Assembly: GCF_001667185.1 (NCBI RefSeq)
Contig: NZ_LZIC01000126.1
Coordinates: 1-64,000, forward strand
Reading direction: 5' to 3'
From: Mycobacterium sp. 852002-50816_SCH5313054-b
Lineage (GTDB): Bacteria; Actinomycetota; Actinomycetes; Mycobacteriales; Mycobacteriaceae
Length of the DNA stretch: 64,000 bases
The notes under the pieces: model-generated
The model's input: the letters and a program-made list of their open reading frames with translations, nothing else
Database searches by the model: none
What the model was told of the DNA's origin: nothing
Translations under genes and position numbers: made by a program
In this document: positions 58,153 through 64,000 of the stretch, in pieces
Position numbering within the stretch: position 1 is the stretch's first letter
Layout: each line of letters starts with the position of its first letter

Positions 58153-59687
58153 GCTCGGGCCCCCGCGGCTGGAACGGCTGGGACGGCGATCGTCTTGCGC
58201 TCCAGGAATTCCTCGAGCCCGGCGACGCCCATCTCGCGGCCGACGCCGGACTGCTTGAAGCCCCCGAACGGGCTGTCGGCCCCGAAGTAGTTGCCGCCGT
58301 TGACGGAAAACGATCCGGCCCGGATCCGGCGCGCGACCGCCAGCGCACGGTCCTGGTCGCGGCTGAACACCGCGCCGGCCAGCCCGTAGATGGAGTTGTT
58401 GGCGATGCGCACCGCGTCGTCGTCATCGTCGAATCCGATGACGACCAGAACCGGCCCGAAGACCTCGTCCTGGGCGATCTCGCTGTCGGGATCGACGTTG
58501 GTGAGCAAGGTGGGCGCATAGAAGTAGCCGGGATCCACCCGTTTGCCGCCGGTCACCAGGGTTGCCCCCGCGGCGACGGCGCGCTGCACCATGCCGTCAA
58601 CCTTGTCGCGCTGGCTCTCGTTGATCAGCGGCCCCATGAACGTCTTCGGATCGGCCGGGTCGCCGTGGCGCACCTTGGCGAAGTTCTGCGCGATCAGCTC
58701 CACGATCTCGTCGTGGTGCGACTTGGGCACCAGCAGCCGGGATGTGAGCGCGCACCCCTGGCCCGCGTGCGTCACCATGCTGAAGGCGGCGAACATGGCG
58801 GCGCTGGCAAAGTCGGCGTCGTCGAGCATGATCACCGCCGACTTGCCGCCCAACTCCAGGAAGACGCGTTTCACGGTCTCGCTGGCGGCGGCCATGATCC
58901 GGCGGCCGACCGCGGTCGATCCCGTGAAGGTCACCACGTCGACGTCGGGGCTGGTGGTCAGCGCGACGCCGACGGCGGCGTCCGACGAGGTGAGTACGTT
59001 CACCACACCCGGTGGGATGTCGGTGTGGTTGGCGATCAACTCGCCGAGGGCCAGCGTGATGAGCGGGGTGTCCGGCGCGCCTTTGAGCACCACGGCGCAT
59101 CCGGCGGCCAGCGCCGGGGCCAGCTTGGCCAGCGCGAGCTGGTTCGGATAGTTGTAGGCGATGATCGCCCCCACCACGCCCGCGGCTTCCTTCTCCACCC
59201 AACGGTGGTGCCGCATCCCCCGCGACTCGACCTCGCCGAGGTCTTCTGAGAACTGATAGGCGAGGAGCAGGTCCGCGTAGAAACGCACGATCTTGATGGG
59301 GTCATCGAGTTGAGCGCCCTGGGTGAGCGCCCGGGTGGCGCCGACCTCGGCGATGGTCAACTCACGAAGCTCCTCGGCGTGGTCGACCAGCGCCCGGTGC
59401 AACTGGTCGAGGCAGCGCGCCCGCAACGCGACGTCGGTCGACCAGCTTGTGCTGTCGAAGGCACGGCGGGCCGCCGCGATCGCCGCTTCGGCCTGCTCGA
59501 CGCCGGCGTCCGGAGCGTGCCCGACGACGGCACCACTGGCGGGGTTGATCGAGGGAAATGTCTGGTCGGAGGTCACGAGCCGGCCGTCGATCAACAGCCG
59601 GCGGTCGGCCGGTGACTCGGGCGCGGCATCCGCGGTGGTCACTGAGGAGGTCCCCAAGGCGGTGTCAGCCGTGTCCTGCACTGGCAT
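58149..59687 (-). CDS. Aldehyde dehydrogenase family protein
   Basis: A 512-residue NAD(P)-dependent aldehyde dehydrogenase. Motifs: INPASGAVVGHAPDAGVEQAEAAIAAARRAFD, IIAYNYPNQLALAKLAPALAAGCAVVLKGAPDTPL, FTGSTAVGRRIM, catalytic Glu in FLELGGKSAVIM, catalytic Cys in HAGQGCALTSRLLVP and the C-terminal FGGFKQSGVGREMG. ATG 59687 is used; an in-frame ATG at 59705 would add six residues. Divergent from the SDR-ferredoxin-P450 operon and coupled to the CoA-transferase gene. Confidence 0.93.
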   Translation of the reverse strand: MPVQDTADTALGTSSVTTADAAPESPADRRLLIDGRLVTSDQTFPSINPASGAVVGHAPDAGVEQAEAAIAAARRAFDSTSWSTDVALRARCLDQLHRALVDHAEELRELTIAEVGATRALTQGAQLDDPIKIVRFYADLLLAYQFSEDLGEVESRGMRHHRWVEKEAAGVVGAIIAYNYPNQLALAKLAPALAAGCAVVLKGAPDTPLITLALGELIANHTDIPPGVVNVLTSSDAAVGVALTTSPDVDVVTFTGSTAVGRRIMAAASETVKRVFLELGGKSAVIMLDDADFASAAMFAAFSMVTHAGQGCALTSRLLVPKSHHDEIVELIAQNFAKVRHGDPADPKTFMGPLINESQRDKVDGMVQRAVAAGATLVTGGKRVDPGYFYAPTLLTNVDPDSEIAQDEVFGPVLVVIGFDDDDDAVRIANNSIYGLAGAVFSRDQDRALAVARRIRAGSFSVNGGNYFGADSPFGGFKQSGVGREMGVAGLEEFLERKTIAVPAVPAAGARA

Positions 59688-59705
59688 CCCTACTTCCCTA
59701 TGCAT

Positions 59706-59942
59706 CCGACGTATGTGGTGACGGTCACGATAATTTGATTCTCGTCTCCGGCGAATCTTACATTCGGGTCTCGATAATTCAAGAAACTCTCAGGAATGGA
59801 CCAGGGCCGCCAACCAGCGGCGTTATTGCTCAGTTGTCGAGGCGGCGCGCGTCTCGCTGCAGGCCGAATGTGGTTTTAGACCCGTGTTGCACGGCGCTCC
59901 GCGCCGAGAGTAAGGTTCTCATAATTGCAAGGGAGATTCTTT
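59706..59942. promoter_or_regulatory. Divergent promoter region between ALDH and SDR-P450 operons
   Basis: A relatively AT-rich stretch for this genome. For the plus strand, CATAAT at 59920-59925 is a good -10 hexamer, followed by AAGGGAG before a GTG at 59943. Related AT-rich words (GATAATTTGATTCTCG near 59728, TCTCGATAATTC near 59772) recur toward the ALDH side and may be regulator sites. I cannot define a clean dyad. Confidence 0.4.
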
Positions 59943-59996
59943 GTGACTGAAACTGCCGCATGTGGAGTCGGGGCTAGCTGGGTGTCGGGAACGTGA
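59943..59996 (+). CDS. Possible 17-residue leader peptide ahead of the SDR
   Basis: GTG at 59943 has AAGGGAG about eight bases upstream and opens a frame of 17 codons (VTETAACGVGASWVSGT) that ends in TGA at 59994-59996, overlapping the GTG start of the SDR by four bases (GTGA). The SDR itself has no Shine-Dalgarno sequence of its own, so translation might be coupled through this peptide. No known attenuator pattern is obvious in its residues. It may also be a chance frame. Confidence 0.35.
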   Translation: MTETAACGVGASWVSGT

Positions 59997-60694
59997 AGAC
60001 CGCGGTTGTCACCGGTGGCGGCTCCGGCATCGGTCAAGCAGTCGCGCAGCGCCTGCGCGCCGACGGTCTTGATGTCGCCACGATCGACCTCACACCGTCG
60101 GAAGCCGAATTGGCTTTCACCGCCGACGTCACCGATCGATCGCAGGTGGATGCGGCGCTGGCCGCGATCCGCGCCCACCTCGGGCCGGTGACCGTTCTGG
60201 TCAACGCGGCGGGCCTCGATGGCTTCAAGCGCTTCGCCAACATCACCTTCGAGGACTGGCGGCGCGTCATCGACGTCAATCTCAACGGCGTCTTCCACAC
60301 GATTCAGGCGGTGCTGCCCGACATGGTCGAGGCCGGGTGGGGGCGGATCGTCAACATCTCGTCGTCGAGCACCCACTCGGGTGCTCCCTACATGAGCCAC
60401 TACGTGGCGGCCAAGTCCGCGGTCAACGGGCTGACCAAATCGCTGGCGCTCGAATACGGGCCCAGCGGCATCACCGTGAACGCCGTGCCGCCGGGATTCA
60501 TCGACACCCCGATGTTGCGTGCCGCCGAACAACACGGGTTCCTCGGCGACATCGAGGAGACCATCGCCCGGACCCCGGTGCGCCGGATGGGCAAGCCTGA
60601 AGACATCGCGGCGGCGTGTGCCTTCCTGATTTCCGAGGAGGCCGGCTACATCACCGGCCAGATATTGGGCGTCAACGGCGGCCGCAACACCTGA
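59993..60694 (+). CDS. SDR-family oxidoreductase
   Basis: A 233-residue classical SDR: TAVVTGGGSGIGQAVAQRLRADGLDVATIDL (TGxxxGIG), VLVNAAGLDGF (NAG-like), catalytic Ser in IVNISSSSTHSG and YVAAK (Tyr-x3-Lys), and a C-terminal YITGQILGVNGGRNT. Likely a 3-hydroxyacyl or sterol/alcohol dehydrogenase/reductase. GTG start without its own Shine-Dalgarno sequence. First enzyme gene of the operon SDR-SDR-ferredoxin-P450. Confidence 0.92.
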   Translation: MKTAVVTGGGSGIGQAVAQRLRADGLDVATIDLTPSEAELAFTADVTDRSQVDAALAAIRAHLGPVTVLVNAAGLDGFKRFANITFEDWRRVIDVNLNGVFHTIQAVLPDMVEAGWGRIVNISSSSTHSGAPYMSHYVAAKSAVNGLTKSLALEYGPSGITVNAVPPGFIDTPMLRAAEQHGFLGDIEETIARTPVRRMGKPEDIAAACAFLISEEAGYITGQILGVNGGRNT

Positions 60695-60717
60695 GCATCG
60701 ACACCCGAGGAGAGACT

Positions 60718-61593
60718 GTGGCAGACGGCGCACCAGGATGCGTCAAGGGCAAGGTCGCCTTCGTCACCGGCGCGGCGCGCGGCCAGGGCCGCAGTCACGC
60801 CGTGCGACTGGCCGAGGAAGGCGCCGACATCATCGCCGTCGACCTGTGCCGTGACATCGACACCATCGGTTACGCCATGGCCGCCCCGGAGGACCTCGAC
60901 GAAACCGCCCGGCTCATCGAGAAAACCGGCCAAGCCGTCGTCATCGCCCGCGCCGACGTCCGCGACGCCGGACAACTACGCGCCGCGCTCGACGACGGGG
61001 TCGCCCAGTTGGGGGGCCTCGACATCGTCGTCGCGCAAGCCGGTGTCGCCGGCATGAAGGGCCAGCCGCCGCTGCAGGCGTGGTGCGACGTCATCAACAC
61101 CAACCTGATCGGCACCATCAACGCCATCCAGGTCGCGCTGCCGCACTTGCGTGCGGGCGCCTCGATCATCGCCACCGGATCCACCGCCGCCCTGATGGAC
61201 ACCGCCAAGAAGGACAACCCCGGCAACGACCCGGGCGGCATGGCCTACATCCACTCCAAGCGGGCGCTGTCGCACTACGTCCACGACTTGGCGACCGAGC
61301 TCGCCCCCCTGGGGATCCGCGCCAACGTCATCCATCCGACCAACACGAACACCCCCATGCTGCAAAGCGAACCGATGTACCGCTCCTTCCGGCCGGACCT
61401 CGAACACCCGACGCGGGCCGACGCCGAGCCGGTTTTCGGCGTGCAGCAGGCGATGAAGATCCCCTATATCGAACCCGAGGACATCAGTAATGCCGTCTTG
61501 TGGTTGGCCTCCGAGGAGGCCAGGTACGTGACGGGCGTGCAACTGCGCGTCGACGCCGGCGGCTACCTCAAGTGGTACGACCACGACAAGTGA
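60718..61593 (+). CDS. Mycofactocin-coupled-type SDR oxidoreductase
   Basis: A 291-residue SDR. The N-terminal GKVAFVTGAARGQGRSHAVRLAEEGADIIAVDLCRDIDTIGYAMA is typical of the mycofactocin-coupled SDR group, whose tightly bound NAD is re-oxidised by the mycofactocin redox cofactor. Catalytic Ser (IIATGSTAALMD) and Y-x3-K (AYIHSKRAL) are present. GTG 60718 follows CGAGGAG. These enzymes usually oxidise alcohols to ketones or aldehydes, which fits a step between the P450 and the aldehyde dehydrogenase. Confidence 0.9.
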   Translation: MADGAPGCVKGKVAFVTGAARGQGRSHAVRLAEEGADIIAVDLCRDIDTIGYAMAAPEDLDETARLIEKTGQAVVIARADVRDAGQLRAALDDGVAQLGGLDIVVAQAGVAGMKGQPPLQAWCDVINTNLIGTINAIQVALPHLRAGASIIATGSTAALMDTAKKDNPGNDPGGMAYIHSKRALSHYVHDLATELAPLGIRANVIHPTNTNTPMLQSEPMYRSFRPDLEHPTRADAEPVFGVQQAMKIPYIEPEDISNAVLWLASEEARYVTGVQLRVDAGGYLKWYDHDK

Positions 61594-61620
61594 GCCACAG
61601 AAAATTTCAAAGGAGACACC

Positions 61621-61821
61621 GTGAAGGTCTGGGTTGATCCGGAACGCTGCCAGGGCCACACCCTCTGCTCGATGATCGCTCCGGATTCCTTCCAGCTCAG
61701 CGACATCGACGGCAGTTCGTCGGCGATCGACGAGGTGGTGCCGGCCGACAAGGAGGACCGGGTCCGCGAAGCCGCCCACTCCTGCCCGGAGCAGGCCATC
61801 ATCATCACGGATGAAACGTAA
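61621..61821 (+). CDS. [3Fe-4S] ferredoxin
   Basis: A 66-residue single-cluster ferredoxin with ligands C10, C16 and C55 and histidine H13 in place of the second cysteine (C-x2-H-x2-C ... C-P). This pattern gives a 3Fe-4S cluster and is typical of ferredoxins that deliver electrons to bacterial P450s. AAAGGAG precedes the GTG by six bases. The P450 gene starts 14 bases downstream, so it is its dedicated partner. Confidence 0.93.
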   Translation: MKVWVDPERCQGHTLCSMIAPDSFQLSDIDGSSSAIDEVVPADKEDRVREAAHSCPEQAIIITDET

Positions 61822-61835
61822 AGGGAGACAGTGTC

Positions 61836-63206
61836 TTGAGCGTCGACGACGTCGTCAGCGACAGCGACAGCGACCGTAAGCGGAACCGGTATCACTTCGA
61901 TCGGCACTCCGCGGAGTACCGCTCGAAGTTCAAGGACATCACCGAGGAGATGCAGGCCCGGTGCCCGATGGCCTGGAGCGACACGTATGGCGGGCACTGG
62001 GTGGCGGCCGGCAGCCACGAGGTCTTCGAGCTCGCCCGTTGCCCGGCGGTCTCCAACGATCACGACGTCAACAACGAACGCCGTGGCTACAAGGGCATTT
62101 CGATCCCGACAGCCAGCCGCATCAACGGTATCCGGGGCGGCATCCTGGAGATGGACAACCCCGAACACAAAACCTACCGCTCCGTACTCAACCCCTACCT
62201 GTCGCCGGCCGCGGTCAAGCGCTGGGAGCCGTTCATCGACGACGTGACGCGCGCCTGCCTGGACGAGAAGATCGAGGAAGGCCGCATCGACTTCGTCGAC
62301 GACCTGGCCAACATCGTGCCGGCCGTGCTGACGCTGGCGATGATGGGCATCCCGCTGAAGAACTGGCAGATGTACAGCGAGCCAACACATGCCGCGGTGT
62401 ACACCCCGGAACACTCCCCGGACATCCAACGGGTCACCGAGATGCACCGGCAGATGGGGATCGACCTGATCAACAACATGATCGAGATCCGCAACAACCC
62501 GCGGCCCGGCCTGGTCAATGCCCTGCTCGAAATGCGGATCGACGGTGAGCCCGCGCCCGATCTGGAAATCATCGGAAATCTCGGATTGATCATCGGCGGC
62601 GGTTTCGACACCACCACGGCGCTGACCGCCCATTCGCTGGAATGGCTTTCGGAGAACCCCGGCCATCGGGAACTGCTCAGCGCGCAACGCGAAACGCTGC
62701 TCGACCCCGCCACCGAAGAGTTTCTCCGCTACTTCACCCCGGCGCCGGGTGATGGCAGGACTTTCTCCGACGACGTCGAGCTCGACGGCATCAAGTTCAA
62801 AGAGGGTGAGCGGCTCTGGATTTCGTGGGCGATGGCCAACCGCGACCCTGCGGTATTTCACGATCCGGACGAGATCGTCCTCGACCGCAAAGGCAACCGG
62901 CACTTCAGCTTTGGGCTCGGCCTACACCGCTGCGCCGGATCAAACGTGGCGCGCACCGTGTTCAAGTCCATGCTCACGGCCGTTCTCGACCGGATGCCCG
63001 ACTACCGGTGTGACCCCGAGGGCACCGTCCACTACGAGACCATCGGCGTCATCCAGGGGATGCGCAAGCTGCCCGCCACCTTCACGCCCGGCCGCCGCGT
63101 CGGAGCCGGCCTCGACGAGACGCTCGACAAACTGCAACGCGCCTGCGACGAGCAAGAACTGGCCAGGCCGATCACCGAGCGCAAAGAAGCTGCCGTCATC
63201 GACTGA
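61836..63206 (+). CDS. Cytochrome P450, partner of the adjacent ferredoxin
   Basis: A 456-residue P450. I-helix GGGFDTTTA (with D/T oxygen-activation residues), ExxR in EEFLR, haem loop FSFGLGLHRCAGSNVAR with thiolate C366, and a charged C-terminal extension (LDKLQRACDEQELARPITERKEA). The TTG start has AAGGGAG at suitable distance. It hydroxylates an unknown substrate with electrons from the ferredoxin. The residues after the haem loop suggest the mycobacterial CYP group seen in terpenoid or sterol operons, which is only a guess. Confidence 0.93.
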   Translation: MSVDDVVSDSDSDRKRNRYHFDRHSAEYRSKFKDITEEMQARCPMAWSDTYGGHWVAAGSHEVFELARCPAVSNDHDVNNERRGYKGISIPTASRINGIRGGILEMDNPEHKTYRSVLNPYLSPAAVKRWEPFIDDVTRACLDEKIEEGRIDFVDDLANIVPAVLTLAMMGIPLKNWQMYSEPTHAAVYTPEHSPDIQRVTEMHRQMGIDLINNMIEIRNNPRPGLVNALLEMRIDGEPAPDLEIIGNLGLIIGGGFDTTTALTAHSLEWLSENPGHRELLSAQRETLLDPATEEFLRYFTPAPGDGRTFSDDVELDGIKFKEGERLWISWAMANRDPAVFHDPDEIVLDRKGNRHFSFGLGLHRCAGSNVARTVFKSMLTAVLDRMPDYRCDPEGTVHYETIGVIQGMRKLPATFTPGRRVGAGLDETLDKLQRACDEQELARPITERKEAAVID

Positions 63207-63220
63207 CGACTTGCCTCGCC

Positions 63221-63274
63221 AGCAGACACAGAATCGCACTAAACGGCCAGCTATCATGCGATTCTGCGTCTGCT
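63221..63274. terminator. Conserved hairpin terminator-like repeat, copy 2
   Basis: AGCAGACACAGAATCGCA (63221-63238) and TGCGATTCTGCGTCTGCT (63257-63274) form an 18-base stem with one A/C mismatch and an 18-base loop. The arms and the mismatch are the same as in copy 1 at 11521-11570; the loops differ. It lies 14 bases after the P450 stop, consistent with transcription termination of the SDR-P450 operon. Confidence 0.7.
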
Positions 63275-63397
63275 CGCCGGTCACCCGCGTCGCCAGCCTG
63301 CTGTGGCCGGGGCTCCAAGAATCCTTGGAGGCTTCGTAGAGGCCCGCATTTGATCCTTTTCCCACAGGCTCGCCCGCCGCTGGGAGGAGGAACCACG

Positions 63398-64000
63398 ATG
63401 CAGCTGCCGCTGAGTAACCACATCTCGCTGATCCACGGCTGGGTGCCGCTGACGGTCGAGGTCGTCGCCGTCGTCGCGCTGGCGCTGGCGGTCGGGTGGC
63501 GATCACGCCGCTGGCGCCTGTTGTGGCTGCCCTTGACCGCCGTCGTGGGAGGCGTGACGGCGGCCGGGGCACACTGGTCCGTCGCCACCTCCGGTCTGAA
63601 CACCGGCCCGGCGCCGCGCGAACTGTACGTGTGGATCGCGTTGGTCGGCATGGCCACGGCCGTGCTGATCCTGGGCTGGCGGGGCGTGCGTTGGTGGCGG
63701 CGGGGACTGTCGATCGTGGCGGTGCCGCTGTGCCTGCTGTGCTCGCTGCTGGTGCTCAACCAATGGGTCGGGTACTTCCAGACGGTGCAGAGCGCCTGGA
63801 ACCAGCTGACCTCGCGCCCGCTGCCCGACCAGACCGACAAAGCCACCGTCGTCTCGATGGCGGCGAAGGGCAGCAAGCCGGCCCACGGCAGCCTGGTGCC
63901 GGTGCAGATCCCCTCCGACGCATCGCATTTCAAGCACCGCGAGGAACTCGTGTACCTGCCGCCCGCATGGTTCGCGAGCTACCCGCCGCCGCAACTGCCC
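63398..64000 (+). CDS. Membrane-anchored esterase-like alpha/beta hydrolase protein (partial, continues past window)
   Basis: The frame opens at ATG 63398, after a GGAGGAGG Shine-Dalgarno sequence, and stays open to the window edge (201 codons). Residues about 13-150 contain four hydrophobic segments (VEVVAVVALALAVGW, LTAVVGGVTAAG, YVWIALVGMATAVLILGW, LSIVAVPLCLLCSLLVL). A soluble part follows (SLVPVQIPSDASHFKHREELVYLPPAWFASYPP), which matches the start of the mycobacterial esterase-D-like/antigen 85-like domain as I remember it. The catalytic part would lie to the right. Confidence 0.72.
   Translation, partial: MQLPLSNHISLIHGWVPLTVEVVAVVALALAVGWRSRRWRLLWLPLTAVVGGVTAAGAHWSVATSGLNTGPAPRELYVWIALVGMATAVLILGWRGVRWWRRGLSIVAVPLCLLCSLLVLNQWVGYFQTVQSAWNQLTSRPLPDQTDKATVVSMAAKGSKPAHGSLVPVQIPSDASHFKHREELVYLPPAWFASYPPPQLP

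Noticed and set aside
1..64000. tRNA, rRNA, CRISPR, insertion sequence or prophage genes
   Set aside because: I looked for cloverleaf-type segments, transposase motifs and regularly spaced repeats and saw none that I could support.

Overview
The window is high-GC actinobacterial DNA from a slow-growing Mycobacterium. Markers are an RpfA C-terminus, mce/yrbE genes, a PE_PGRS protein, F420-dependent oxidoreductases, LpqH-type and other small secreted proteins, and the gene order rpfA | moaE2-mog-moaC2 | Rv0863-like | helicase | ercc3/xpb ... fadA-fadB | dapC | SRPBCC genes | far | kdc, which as I recall it follows the Rv0853c-Rv0867c block of M. tuberculosis. I cannot name the species; it resembles relatives of the M. 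avium complex.

Layout. 1-6.0 kb: conserved core (rpfA end, molybdopterin genes, DNA helicases). 6.0-11.5 kb: an accessory block between xpb and fadB that I do not remember from M. tuberculosis (thiolase-like/DUF35 pair, ABM monooxygenase-like protein, two LLM F420 enzymes, FAD monooxygenase). 11.6-20.8 kb: core again (fadB-fadA, dapC, three SRPBCC proteins, far, kdc), with a 54-bp tandem repeat inside far. 20.8-23.2 kb: Bfd-like ferredoxin, an internally duplicated hypothetical protein and a Mce-associated membrane protein pair. 23.6-32.3 kb: accessory redox/detoxification region with a TetR-controlled operon (two carboxymuconolactone decarboxylase-like proteins, SMP-30-like, alpha/beta hydrolase-like), a second TetR, two MDR dehydrogenases, an Old Yellow Enzyme and an SDR. 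32.4-36.8 kb: acyl-CoA ligase, amidohydrolase, LpqH-type lipoprotein, enoyl-CoA hydratase, secreted protein. 36.7-40.7 kb: TetR, cytochrome P450, and a PE_PGRS protein ending in a glycoside hydrolase 18-like domain. 40.9-44.0 kb: NorE/NorF-like membrane subunits with two paralogous membrane proteins and a divergent TetR flanked by a repeated palindrome. 44.1-46.9 kb: small secreted proteins and a second Mce-associated pair. 46.9-56.6 kb: complete yrbEA-yrbEB-mceA-F operon. 56.9-63.2 kb: CoA-transferase, aldehyde dehydrogenase, two SDRs, 3Fe-4S ferredoxin and P450. 63.4 kb to end: start of a membrane-anchored esterase-like protein.

How it fits together. The P450-ferredoxin, SDRs, aldehyde dehydrogenase and CoA-transferase form a plausible chain (hydroxylate, oxidise to acid, attach CoA) beside a Mce importer, suggesting uptake and oxidation of a hydrophobic substrate (inference). 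The most unusual elements are the PE_PGRS-GH18 fusion, the NorEF-like cluster without a catalytic oxidase/reductase subunit, an operator-like motif shared by a TetR gene and a distant SDR, and the repeat inside far. Several genes have a TANNNT hexamer 6-8 nt before the start codon and no Shine-Dalgarno sequence, suggesting leaderless transcripts.
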